A DNA stretch of 64,000 bases from assembly GCF_003752025.1 (NCBI RefSeq), contig NZ_RJKR01000012.1, forward strand, positions 186,001-250,000, read 5' to 3'. The number at the start of each line of letters is the position of its first letter. Within the stretch, counting starts at the first letter, position 1. Positions 1-7,479 of the stretch are shown in pieces. Both the position numbers and the translations under genes were made by a program. The notes beneath the pieces are model-generated. The model saw only the letters and a program-made list of their open reading frames with translations, searched no databases and had not been told where the DNA came from. This stretch comes from Curtobacterium sp. PhB115 (GTDB taxonomy: Bacteria; Actinomycetota; Actinomycetes; Actinomycetales; Microbacteriaceae).

Positions 1-257
1 CGACCGTGGCCGCGGCACCGGGCTCCGGCGCCGCTCCCGCCTGTGGGGACGCCGTCGAGCTGGCCGATGTGGACGTCGACGAACAGGTCCTCTGGGACGT
101 CCCCGCGCCCGTGGAGTCACGCCCCGTCTACGCCTGGATCGCGGGCGAGGCCGGGTGCGTCAAGGAACTCCGACGGCACCTGGTGCGGGGCGTCGGCATG
201 GACCGGAAGCAGGTCGCGTTCATGGGGTACTGGCGGCACGGCAAGGCCGAGCACTGA
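1..257 (+). CDS. Siderophore-interacting protein, C-terminal part (partial at window start)
   Basis: The reading frame enters from before the window and stops at 255-257. What is visible is the C-terminal NAD(P)H-binding part of a siderophore-interacting (SIP/ViuB-type) ferric-siderophore reductase. Seen: the family end signature YAWIAGEAG, a basic helix ELRRHLVR, then [10 protein letters not shown]. Known of the family: flavoproteins that reduce iron(III)-siderophores in the cytoplasm to release iron. The next gene is a FecE-type ABC ATPase overlapping the stop codon, which fits an iron-siderophore uptake operon whose permease and binding-protein genes would lie upstream. The N-terminal flavin domain lies outside the window. 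Confidence 0.85.
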   Translation, partial: TVAAAPGSGAAPACGDAVELADVDVDEQVLWDVPAPVESRPVYAWIAGEAGCVKELRRHLVRGVGMDRKQVAFMGYWRHGKAEH

Positions 258-1060
258 ACGCCGCGGCCGGTCTGCCGACCACGGCACTCGGTGCCCGCGG
301 GCTGACGCTCGCGTACGACGACCGCGTGGTGGTGGACTCGCTCGACGTGGACATCCCGGACGGTGAACTGACCGTCATCGTCGGCCCGAACGCCTGCGGC
401 AAGTCGACGCTGCTGAAGTCCTTCGCCCGCACCCTCAAGCCGACCGCGGGCACGGTGTACCTCGACGGCGCCCCGATCGGTTCCTACCGTCCCAAGGCCG
501 TCGCACGCCGGGTCGGCATGCTGCCGCAGACCCCGATCGCGCCGGACGGCATCACCGTGCGTGACCTGGTGTCCCGCGGACGCTTCCCGCACCAGGACCT
601 GCTGCACCCGTCGTCCGGATCCGACCGGCGTGCCGTGCAGGCCGCCCTCGAGCAGACGTCGACCGTCGAGCTGGCCGACCGCGGCGTCGACGAGCTCTCC
701 GGTGGGCAGCGGCAGCGGGTGTGGATCGCGATGGTGTTGGCGCAGGAGACGGACATCGTCCTGCTCGACGAGCCCACGACCTTCCTCGACATCGCGCACC
801 AGTACGACGTGCTCGAGCTCGCGTCGGCGCTGCACGCGGCCGGGCGGACCGTCGTCGCGGTGCTGCACGACCTCAACCAGGCGGCGCGCTACGCCACCCA
901 TGTGATCGCGATGCGCAGTGGGTCGATCGTGGCCGCCGGTCCGCCGTCGTCGGTGCTGACCGCCGATCTCGTCGAGGACGTCTTCGGCCTGTCGTGCGTC
1001 GTCGTCCCCGACCCGGAGACCGGCACGCCCCTGGTGGTCCCGCGCCGCCGGGCCGCCTGA
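254..1060 (+). CDS. ABC transporter ATP-binding protein, iron-siderophore (FecE/FepC) type
   Basis: ATPase of an iron(III)-siderophore importer, acting on the inner face of the membrane. Counting from CTG 254 (268 aa): Walker [10 protein letters not shown] at 44-52, Q-loop near 92, signature LSGGQ at 148-152, Walker [11 protein letters not shown] near 170, and a switch His in [11 protein letters not shown]. The length fits the FecE family. The start is uncertain: the frame is open back to a GTG at 155, which would add 33 unconserved residues and overlap the upstream gene by 103 bases. CTG at 254 overlaps the upstream stop as CTGA and begins just ahead of the conserved domain, so I prefer it. 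It lies directly after the siderophore-interacting reductase. Confidence 0.85.
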   Translation: MNAAAGLPTTALGARGLTLAYDDRVVVDSLDVDIPDGELTVIVGPNACGKSTLLKSFARTLKPTAGTVYLDGAPIGSYRPKAVARRVGMLPQTPIAPDGITVRDLVSRGRFPHQDLLHPSSGSDRRAVQAALEQTSTVELADRGVDELSGGQRQRVWIAMVLAQETDIVLLDEPTTFLDIAHQYDVLELASALHAAGRTVVAVLHDLNQAARYATHVIAMRSGSIVAAGPPSSVLTADLVEDVFGLSCVVVPDPETGTPLVVPRRRAA

Positions 1061-1103
1061 CCCGCGCTCCCGCCCGCGCCGCCCCGCGCCGCCCCGCCCG
1101 CCC

Positions 1104-1189
1104 GCGCGGTCGCTGACCGTCGGCCACGGCCGGTGCGGCCGACGGCCAGCGACCGCGCGGCGCCCTCCGACGGGGTGTCGCGACCGATC
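1104..1189. repeat. Repeat block copy A: 22-bp-arm hairpin plus conserved tail
   Basis: Arms 1104-1125 and 1137-1158 are inverted repeats matching at 21 of 22 bases around an 11-base loop. They are followed by GGCGCC and a tail ending GTGTCGCGACCGATC (to 1189). The same arrangement recurs at 1343-1424. It sits 44 bases past the ABC ATPase stop, in a convergent region, so it may also act as a terminator. Confidence 0.7.
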
Positions 1190-1221
1190 AGCGCTCCGCA
1201 GCCGGGCAGGTGGGCCGGACC

Positions 1222-1273
1222 ACGGCGGACGGGAGGCCCGTGGCGGCCGTGACCCGTGCCTCCCGTCCGCCGT
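1222..1273. repeat. 16-bp perfect hairpin of the GCCTCCCGTCCG family
   Basis: Arms 1222-1237 and 1258-1273 are perfect 16-base inverted repeats around a 20-base loop. The arm core GCCTCCCGTCCG is shared with hairpins at 14785-14828 and 59999-60050. It lies between the two larger hairpin blocks in a gene-free convergent region (1061-1463) where I see no gene. Confidence 0.7.
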
Positions 1274-1342
1274 TCGGTCACGTCTCGTCGCCCGCCCGGC
1301 CCTCACCGGAGGTCACGGCGCGCCGCGCGTGCGGCGCCGACC

Positions 1343-1424
1343 GGTCGCAGACCGTCGGATGCGGCCGGCGAAGCCGACGGTCTGCGACCACTCGGCGCCG
1401 GCCGACGGGGTGTCGTGACCGATC
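1343..1424. repeat. Repeat block copy B: 16-bp perfect hairpin plus conserved tail
   Basis: Arms 1343-1358 and 1374-1389 pair perfectly around a 15-base loop. The block continues with GGCGCC at 1394 and a tail ending GTGTCGTGACCGATC. The tail differs from copy A (1104-1189) at only about three of 31 positions. The block ends 39 bases before the 3' end of the minus-strand HExxH gene. Confidence 0.7.
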
Positions 1425-1463
1425 GGCACACGGCAGAGGAGGGGAGCCGCGCACGCGCGCCCG

Positions 1464-1832
1464 TCAGCGGTAGCCGCCGTCCTCCAGGCCGGCCTCGACC
1501 TCGAAGCGGTTGCGCAGGGGGTCACGACCGGCGACCGCGTACAACAGCGGCATGAGCATCCCGTAGCGCCGCCACTGCTCGACGTGCACCCGCTCGTGCC
1601 GCAGCACCCGGGGGCCGTCGTTGTCCCGCGTCAGGTACACCGACCCGACGCAGGTGCCACCTCGGCGGAACACCCACCGCGGCAGCCCCGTGCAGACGAC
1701 GAGCCCGTCGACGACTCGGATCCGCCCGGTCGACAGCGGCACGCCGACCGCGAGCCCGACAGCGGTCGCGAAGACCCACCCCGCTCGGGACACGGGGGAG
1801 TCGAGCAGCGCCCGGCGCACCAGACCGAGCAC
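1464..1832 (-). CDS. Small HExxH protein of unknown function
   Basis: 122-residue protein of unknown function. Seen: a hydrophobic stretch at about 18-33 that could be one membrane span, a beta-rich middle, the sequence RHERVHVEQWRRYG with HExxH at 79-83, a short hydrophobic segment at about 92-101, and acidic residues E111 and E113 that could supply a third metal ligand. HExxH is the zinc signature of many metallopeptidases, but the protein is very short for one. The GTG start at 1832 lies 2 bases past the stop of the upstream oxidoreductase gene, so the two are co-transcribed. The substrate and the metal are guesses. Confidence 0.55.
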   Translation of the reverse strand: MLGLVRRALLDSPVSRAGWVFATAVGLAVGVPLSTGRIRVVDGLVVCTGLPRWVFRRGGTCVGSVYLTRDNDGPRVLRHERVHVEQWRRYGMLMPLLYAVAGRDPLRNRFEVEAGLEDGGYR

Positions 1833-1834
1833 GT

Positions 1835-3238
1835 TCAGGCCGGTCGGCCGTAGGTCTCGAGCAGGCGCAGCCAGATCTCGTTCATCGTCGGGTACGCCGG
1901 CACCGCGTGCCAGAGCCGGTCGATCGGCACCTCGCCCACGACGGCGACGGTCGCGGCGTGCAGCATCTCGGCGACGTCCTGCCCGACGAACGTGACGCCC
2001 ACGACGACCTTCCGGTCCTCGTCGACGACCATCTTCGCCCGGCCCGTGTAGCCGTCGGCCTGCAGTGCGGAACCAGCGACACCGCCGAGGTCGTACTCGA
2101 CCGCGCGGACGTTCAGCCCCTGCTGCCGGGCCGCGGCCTCGGTCAGCCCGACGCTCGCGACCTCGGGGTCGGTGAAGGTGACCTGGGGGACCGCGGCGTG
2201 GTCGGCGGTGGCGACGTGGGCGCCCCACGGCTCGGTGTGCAGCGGCGTGCCCTGGTACCGGGCGGCGATCGCCTCACCGGCGGCACGGGCCTGGTACTTG
2301 CCCTGGTGGGTCAGGAGCACCCGGTGGTTGACGTCGCCGACGGCGTACAGCCAGTCGGTGCCGTGCACGAGCATCGTGTCGTCGACGTCGAGCCATTCGC
2401 CCGCGGTCAGTCCGACGGTCTCGAGCCCGAGGTCGGCGGTGTGCGGAGAGCGTCCGGTTGCGGCGAGGACCTCGCTCGTGATGACGGTGGTGCCGTCGTC
2501 GAGGACCGCGGTGACCAAGCCGTGCTCGTCGCGGTCGACGCGGACCGGGTCGACGCCGGTGCGGACGTCGACGCCGAGCTCGCGGAGGGAGTCGGCGACG
2601 AGCTCTCCGGCGAAGGGCTCCATCGTGCCGAGGAGGCCGTGGCGGGCGACGAGGGTGACCTTCGACCCGAGGGACGCCCACGCGGTGGCGAGTTCCGATC
2701 CGGAGACACCGCCGCCGATGACGAGCAGGCTCTCCGGGACCTGCTGGGCGCTCGTGCCCTCGCGGGTGCCCCACGGCTTCGCGTCGGCCAGGCCCGGGAT
2801 GTCCGGCAGCGCGTGCAGCGAACCGGTGACGACGGCGACGGCGGCGCGGGCGGTGTGCGTCTCGCCGTCGACCTCGATCGTCTTCTCGCCTGTGATGCGA
2901 GCGTGGCCGCGGATCAGCGCGATGTCGGCGGACTCGAGCCAGGACACCTGCCCGTCGTCCTTCCAGTCGGAGGTGAACGAGTTGCGGCGGGCGAGGACCC
3001 GGGCGGCGTCGAGCTCACCCGTGACGGCCTGCTTCGCACCGTCGAGCCGCTTCGCCGCGGACAGCGCGTGGCCGCTCCGGAGCAGCGCCTTCGACGGCAT
3101 GCACGCCCAGTAGGAGCACTCACCACCGACGAGCTCGGCCTCCACGATGGCGACCGACAGGCCGCGCTTGTGGGCGTAGTCCGCCACGTTCTCGCCGACT
3201 GCGCCGGCGCCGATCACGATGAGGTCGTAGTCCGTCAT
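1835..3238 (-). CDS. NAD(P)/FAD-dependent oxidoreductase, dihydrolipoamide-dehydrogenase superfamily
   Basis: 467-residue flavoprotein of the pyridine nucleotide-disulfide oxidoreductase family. Seen: FAD-binding VIGAGAVGEN at 8-17, the redox pair C41-x4-C46 in GGECSYWACMPSK, a second Rossmann motif VIGGGVSGSELA near 173-184, FAD contact AVGDVN, and the dimerisation domain at the C-terminus. The usual active-site His of the motif HPTxxE is replaced: the C-terminus reads AYPTMNE (Y449 to E454). It is therefore probably not a standard lipoamide dehydrogenase or glutathione reductase, and the true substrate is unknown. A TACGCT box 7 bases before the ATG suggests a leaderless transcript. It precedes the HExxH gene in an operon. 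Confidence 0.8.
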   Translation of the reverse strand: MTDYDLIVIGAGAVGENVADYAHKRGLSVAIVEAELVGGECSYWACMPSKALLRSGHALSAAKRLDGAKQAVTGELDAARVLARRNSFTSDWKDDGQVSWLESADIALIRGHARITGEKTIEVDGETHTARAAVAVVTGSLHALPDIPGLADAKPWGTREGTSAQQVPESLLVIGGGVSGSELATAWASLGSKVTLVARHGLLGTMEPFAGELVADSLRELGVDVRTGVDPVRVDRDEHGLVTAVLDDGTTVITSEVLAATGRSPHTADLGLETVGLTAGEWLDVDDTMLVHGTDWLYAVGDVNHRVLLTHQGKYQARAAGEAIAARYQGTPLHTEPWGAHVATADHAAVPQVTFTDPEVASVGLTEAAARQQGLNVRAVEYDLGGVAGSALQADGYTGRAKMVVDEDRKVVVGVTFVGQDVAEMLHAATVAVVGEVPIDRLWHAVPAYPTMNEIWLRLLETYGRPA

Positions 3239-3245
3239 GAGGCCG

Positions 3246-3251
3246 AGCGTA
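3246..3251 (-). promoter_or_regulatory. -10 box TACGCT for the flavoprotein gene
   Basis: TACGCT on the minus strand with 7 bases to the ATG at 3238 places the transcript start at or next to the start codon. No clear -35 box and no Shine-Dalgarno sequence are seen. Confidence 0.5.
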
Positions 3252-3292
3252 CGCGGACCGGCATGGGTTCCGCCCGGCGTGCCGAGTCGCGT

Positions 3293-4114
3293 TCAGGCCA
3301 CCCGGGAGGCGCTGGTCAGGGCTCCGACGACGCGCAGGATCACGCCGAGGTCGTCCACTGCGCGTTCCGGGTCGACGGGAGCGAATCCGGTGAGCGCGGC
3401 GCCCGCGAGGCGCCGGCCGCGGGTCGCGGCCTGGACCCGCTCCACCAGCCCGGCACCGTCGAGCCCGAACGGCACCGGCTCGAGCAGGCCGTCGACCTCG
3501 GACGGGTCGAGCACGTCGAGGTCGACGTGCACGAACACGGACGAGGCACCGGTGGCGTCGACCGCGGCCGCGATCGCTTCGGGGGTGGCGGCGTCGACGT
3601 CGAGCGCCCGGATGCCGGCACGGTCGAGCGCGCTGGACTCGGCGTCCTCGATGCCGCGGACGCCGGCGAGCACGACCGACGCCGGCGACAGCGTCGGCAG
3701 CCCGGGGAACAGGTCGTCGGCACGGTCGACGAGCAGTCGGAGCGCCGCGGTCTCGGCTGCGACGGGCTGGGCTCGGTTGAGTGCTCGGTAGCCGCTCGAC
3801 CCGGCGATGCGGACGAACGCGGTGTCGGTGTCGAGGGCGACCGTCGCGCCGAGGACACTGGCACCGTCGCCACCGACGACGAGGACGGGTTCGCTGGCGA
3901 CACCGGTCTCCTCGGCGACCCGCTCGGCGACGGCGAGCACCGAGGTGTAACGCGCGACGGCCGTCTCGAGTCGATCGCCCGCTCCGGCCGGTACCGCGAC
4001 GACGGTGGTGGACGCCCGGGGGAGGTCGGCCGCGATCGCCGATGCTCCGTCACCGAGACGCATCGCGCGCGACGACGCCGAACCCTGCCACTGACCGACC
4101 ACGAGGAACTGCAT
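3293..4114 (-). CDS. Arginase/agmatinase-like protein with incomplete metal site
   Basis: 273-residue protein of the ureohydrolase (arginase/agmatinase/formiminoglutamase) fold. Seen: VVGGDGASVLG at 79-89, where active members have GGDHS, and HVDLDVLDPSEVDG at 196-209, which keeps the DxD pair (D198, D200). The usual DAHxD metal motif about 20 residues after the first is replaced by VRIAGSSGY. So ligands from the first half of the dimanganese site appear to be missing while the second half is kept. It may bind but not hydrolyse guanidino compounds, or use a different metal arrangement. A CAGACT box lies 6 bases before the ATG. It is followed by the flavoprotein gene. Confidence 0.7.
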   Translation of the reverse strand: MQFLVVGQWQGSASSRAMRLGDGASAIAADLPRASTTVVAVPAGAGDRLETAVARYTSVLAVAERVAEETGVASEPVLVVGGDGASVLGATVALDTDTAFVRIAGSSGYRALNRAQPVAAETAALRLLVDRADDLFPGLPTLSPASVVLAGVRGIEDAESSALDRAGIRALDVDAATPEAIAAAVDATGASSVFVHVDLDVLDPSEVDGLLEPVPFGLDGAGLVERVQAATRGRRLAGAALTGFAPVDPERAVDDLGVILRVVGALTSASRVA

Positions 4115-4120
4115 CGTCTC

Positions 4121-4126
4121 AGTCTG
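4121..4126 (-). promoter_or_regulatory. -10 box CAGACT for the arginase-like gene
   Basis: CAGACT on the minus strand, 6 bases before the ATG at 4114. The spacing fits a leaderless transcript; no ribosome binding site is visible. Confidence 0.45.
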
Positions 4127-4156
4127 TCAGGTGGGGTCCGACGTCGTCAGGGGAGT

Positions 4157-4882
4157 TCAGAGGCTCGACGAGCCGCCGGACTTCAGCGCGGCCAGGCGCG
4201 CCTCGACCTCGGCGTCCGTGCCGACGTCCTCGAGGCTCTCGAACTGCGCGTCGAGGCTTGAGGCCTGGAGCTCCTGCTGCCCCATCACCTTGGCCTCTTC
4301 GCGGCGGACCTTCTCCTCGAAGCGACCGAGGTCGCTCGTCGGGTCGAGCACGTCGATGTTGCCGAGCGCGTCGTTGACCTTCGACTGGGCCTCGGCGGTC
4401 TTGGACCGTGCGACGAGGTTGTCGCGGCGCGAACGGAGCTCCTCGAGCTTCTGCTCCATCCCGGCGAGGCCGGTCTTGAGCTTCTCGACGGCCTCGTTCT
4501 GCGAGGCGAGGTTCGGCTCGGCGTCCTTGACCTCTTGCTCGGCGGAGATCTGCTTGCCGATCGCGATCTTCGCGAGGTTGTCGAACTTGTCCGCCTCGGC
4601 GGTCTTGCCCTCGGCGCGGTACTTGTCCGCTGCGGCCGACGCGTTCTGCGCCTTCTGCCCCCACTCGGTGGCGGCGCGCTTGTCCTCTTCGTGGTCCTGC
4701 TCGAGCAGCCGCACGTTGCCGATCGTCTGCGCGATCGCCGTCTTCGCGTCCGCGATGTTGTTCGTGTAGTCGCGCACGAGCTGGTCCAGCATCTTCTGCG
4801 GGTCCTCGGCGTTGTCGATGAGCTGGTTGATGTTCGCTCGGACGAGGGTCGAGATGCGACCGAAGATCGTCTGCTTTGCCAT
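4157..4882 (-). CDS. PspA/IM30 family membrane-stress protein
   Basis: 241-residue PspA/IM30-like protein, almost entirely helical. Seen: the family N-terminus IFGRISTLVRANINQLIDNAEDP, then long charged coiled-coil helices (about 25-185) rich in Glu, Lys and Ala. Known of the family: ESCRT-III-like proteins that form rods and rings on the inner membrane face and protect membranes under stress. A strong ribosome site AAGGAAAGGGAAC precedes the ATG. It follows the TPM-domain protein gene on the same strand with a 53-base gap, so both are probably one transcript, a pairing that suggests joint work on membrane integrity. Confidence 0.9.
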   Translation of the reverse strand: MAKQTIFGRISTLVRANINQLIDNAEDPQKMLDQLVRDYTNNIADAKTAIAQTIGNVRLLEQDHEEDKRAATEWGQKAQNASAAADKYRAEGKTAEADKFDNLAKIAIGKQISAEQEVKDAEPNLASQNEAVEKLKTGLAGMEQKLEELRSRRDNLVARSKTAEAQSKVNDALGNIDVLDPTSDLGRFEEKVRREEAKVMGQQELQASSLDAQFESLEDVGTDAEVEARLAALKSGGSSSL

Positions 4883-4935
4883 TGCTGTTCCCTTTCCTTG
4901 GAAGGTCTGACGTGTCGTGCTGTCCTGCTGGTGGG

Positions 4936-6948
4936 TCAGAAGCGGCCGCCGCCGGAGAAGCCGCCTCCGCCGCCGCCGCCCCCGCCGCCACCGAAACCGC
5001 CCCCGCCGCCGAAGCCCCCGCCGCCGCCGAAGCCGCCGCCCCCGAAGGAACCGCCGCCGTAGCTGCCGCCGCGACCGCCGAGCAGGCCGCCGAGGACGAT
5101 GCCCGTGACGAGGCCGCCGAGCTGCGCACCGTTGCCGCCACGGCCCCCGCCGCCCTGTCCTGGCCAGCCGCCCATGTCGTCGTTCGCCGAGTCCATCGCC
5201 GCTGCGGCGTACTGCTCGGCGGCCCGTGCGGCCTGGAGCGCCTGCCCGGGGTCGGTCGTGGCCAGCTGCACGGCGTCGTCGAGTGCCCGTTCGGCTTCGG
5301 ACAGCCGCGTCCGTGCGGTCGGTCCGACCCCGCCGCGGTGCAGCGAGATGAACTCGCGCGCCTGACTGATCCGGTTGCGGGCGTCGCGGAGTGCGTCGTC
5401 GAGCGCCCTGGACGCCCGGCGCTGTTGTTCCTCGGCACCGCGCGCCGCGGCGATCGCTTGGTCGATGTCGGTGTTCGCCTTCGTGAGGGCGTCGACCGCC
5501 GCGATCGGGTCCTTCGGGTCGAGTCCCTGCCGGAGCACGGTCTCGGCGCGGGTCACCGCGGCGGCGAGGTCCGGTCCGGTCACGGTGAGGGTCTTCGCGG
5601 CGGCGACGTCGCCCTCGATGTCGATGCGCATCGCCTCGGCGCGCGCGGTCGCCTCGGCGAAGGTGCTCTCCGCCGCGACGGCGCCGTTCGTGAGTTGCTG
5701 CACCTGGGCGAGCGCGTGCTGGGCGTCACGGACGGCGATGACGGCCTCGCCCTTGTCACCCGACGCGATCGACGCGGTCGCCGCCGCCGAACGCTCGGTC
5801 GCGTAGGCGAGGACCTGCCGTGCCTGGTCGACGTTGTCGGAGACGGTCGCCAGGGTCCGGCCGGTGTACTGGCCGCGCACCCGCTCGAGCGCGGCTGCGG
5901 CGGCGTCCACCGAGGCGGGTGCCGCGGCGACGGCCGTCGCGAGGGCGGCCGCGGCGTCCTCCACGCCGTCCTCCAGCGAGCGGAGCTGGTCGAACGACTC
6001 GGTCTGCTCCTCGATCGAGGCGTGTGCCTGTTCGCAGATCGCGATGATCTGGTTCGCCCACTCGGCACGCTGCTGCGGGGTGTCCGGGATCTCGTCGTCG
6101 AGCTGCTGCTGGTACGTGAACGCCGTGCGGACCGCCTGTTGCGCGGCCGCGACGGCGTCGGCGAACGGCTTCGCGGCGTCGGGGCCGAACTGGGCCGCGG
6201 CGAACCCGACCTCTTGCTCGGCGGTGCGGAGCTCGTCGTCGATGGTGACGAGTGCGCCACCTGCGGTGCGTTCGAGGTCGGCGAGCGAGGCTTCCTGCGC
6301 CCGGGTCGCCGCTGCCGTCCGGCGCTTGTTGCGCGTCCGGATGACGAGGACCGCGACGATCGCCGCGACGACGACCACGAGGAGCATGATCCACAGCCAG
6401 GTCAGGTCCGCCGGCGCCTGCGTGTCGGTCAGCCCGTTCGCGAACGCCACGGCCGCCCCGGACCAGTCGCTCTGCTTGAGCCTCGGGATGAGGTCGTCGT
6501 CCACCGCGGACTGGACGTCGGACGAGGGGATCGAGCTCTGGTCGGTCTGCTGGACGTCGTAGTTCCGGTCGTCGACCGCGACGGAGAGCAGGATGCCGTC
6601 CGAGTCGATCTGGTTCTGCTCCATCGTGGCCGAGCCCCAGGCGGTGTGGTCCGTCGGGTCGGTGAACGTCGGGACGAACACCACGTAGAGCTGCGTCTGC
6701 GTCTCGGCGTAGAGGTCCTGTGCGGCCTGCTCGATGTCGGCCTGCTGCGACTCGCTGAGGACGTCGGCCTGGTCGAGGACGTAGGCGCCGCCGAGGTCGA
6801 CGGGGGCGGTGGCGCGGGCGGTGGCTGCCGGTGCGAGGACGATCAGCATCGCGAGGACCGCTGCTGCGACGCGGCCGGTCAACCGCTTCGTCGTCCTCCT
6901 GCTCCCACCCGTGTCGCTCGTGGCCGATCCGCGTTGGACCGCTCGCAT
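4936..6948 (-). CDS. TPM-domain secreted/membrane protein with coiled coil and Gly-rich tail
   Basis: 670-residue surface protein. Domains in order: signal peptide with hydrophobic core at about 27-47, TPM (TLP18.3/Psb32/MOLO-1) domain at about 53-178, one membrane span at about 184-204 followed by RTRNKRR, a long helical, Ala- and Glu-rich region to about 590, and a Gly-rich tail of GGGGFGG-type repeats to the end. The topology predicts the TPM domain outside and the helical part plus tail inside. TPM domains act in photosystem repair and related membrane functions; the bacterial role is unclear. It heads a transcript with pspA. The Gly-rich tail is encoded by near-perfect GCC/GCCGCC repeats at about 4950-5060 and may vary in length. 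Confidence 0.85.
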   Translation of the reverse strand: MRAVQRGSATSDTGGSRRTTKRLTGRVAAAVLAMLIVLAPAATARATAPVDLGGAYVLDQADVLSESQQADIEQAAQDLYAETQTQLYVVFVPTFTDPTDHTAWGSATMEQNQIDSDGILLSVAVDDRNYDVQQTDQSSIPSSDVQSAVDDDLIPRLKQSDWSGAAVAFANGLTDTQAPADLTWLWIMLLVVVVAAIVAVLVIRTRNKRRTAAATRAQEASLADLERTAGGALVTIDDELRTAEQEVGFAAAQFGPDAAKPFADAVAAAQQAVRTAFTYQQQLDDEIPDTPQQRAEWANQIIAICEQAHASIEEQTESFDQLRSLEDGVEDAAAALATAVAAAPASVDAAAAALERVRGQYTGRTLATVSDNVDQARQVLAYATERSAAATASIASGDKGEAVIAVRDAQHALAQVQQLTNGAVAAESTFAEATARAEAMRIDIEGDVAAAKTLTVTGPDLAAAVTRAETVLRQGLDPKDPIAAVDALTKANTDIDQAIAAARGAEEQQRRASRALDDALRDARNRISQAREFISLHRGGVGPTARTRLSEAERALDDAVQLATTDPGQALQAARAAEQYAAAAMDSANDDMGGWPGQGGGGRGGNGAQLGGLVTGIVLGGLLGGRGGSYGGGSFGGGGFGGGGGFGGGGGFGGGGGGGGGGGFSGGGRF

Positions 6949-7166
6949 CCGTCCTCCGTCCGTCGCCGGTCGATGCGCTCGACATCGCCCGGATCACGCC
7001 CAGGGGCGCTGTCGCCCGGAGTCTATCCACGCCGCGCAGCCTGCGGTCAGGCCGTGGGCAGACTCCTGGGGAACGCCCGTCACCACTGGGTTCCGTGAGT
7101 GTCTTGTCCCCCGGACCGGGGTATGCTGGCGACCACTGTTCGATGACGAACGGAAGGGGAACAGCA

Positions 7167-7370
7167 ATGGAGCGAACCACGAGTACCGAGGTCGTCCCGC
7201 TCGAGGACGGCTACCACCGCGTGTCGACGCCGGCGACCGGCGTGATCGGCTTCGTGCGCGAGCACGACGGCCGCTACGAAGTGCTGCGCGGACGCGTCCG
7301 CCAGGCGACCCGATCCGAGGGTCTCTACAGCACGATGAACGTCGCACTGATCGCCCTCACGCACGCCTGA
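7167..7370 (+). CDS. Small conserved-looking protein, unknown function (67 aa)
   Basis: 67-residue cytoplasmic protein with no family I can name. Starting at ATG 7167 it reads MERTTSTEVVPLEDGYHRV and ends VALIALTHA; it has no signal peptide or membrane span and is a mix of predicted strands and one C-terminal helix. The start is supported by the ribosome site GGAAGGGGA at 7151-7159, eight bases upstream, and by clear coding bias from this codon onwards. It is transcribed away from the TPM gene, with 218 gene-free bases between them. Upstream at about 7110-7123 is the palindrome CCCCGGACCGGGG, a possible operator. Confidence 0.6.
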   Translation: MERTTSTEVVPLEDGYHRVSTPATGVIGFVREHDGRYEVLRGRVRQATRSEGLYSTMNVALIALTHA

Positions 7371-7467
7371 TCCACCCCGGCCCCTGATCCACCCGTGATC
7401 AGACCGGATCCGGACCGCAGCCGCGCGGGCGATGTCGAACCACGCCCGCGCGACCGTCCGCCGGACG

Positions 7468-7473
7468 TAGGCT
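7468..7473 (+). promoter_or_regulatory. -10 box TAGGCT for the PPTase gene
   Basis: TAGGCT followed by 6 bases and the ATG at 7480, with no Shine-Dalgarno sequence. This is the leaderless pattern seen at many starts in this window. Confidence 0.5.
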
Positions 7474-7479
7474 GCGCGC

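Noticed and set aside
128-1306. Minus-strand 392-codon frame opposite the ABC ATPase
   Set aside because: No motif; the plus strand has Walker A, signature and Walker B in one frame.
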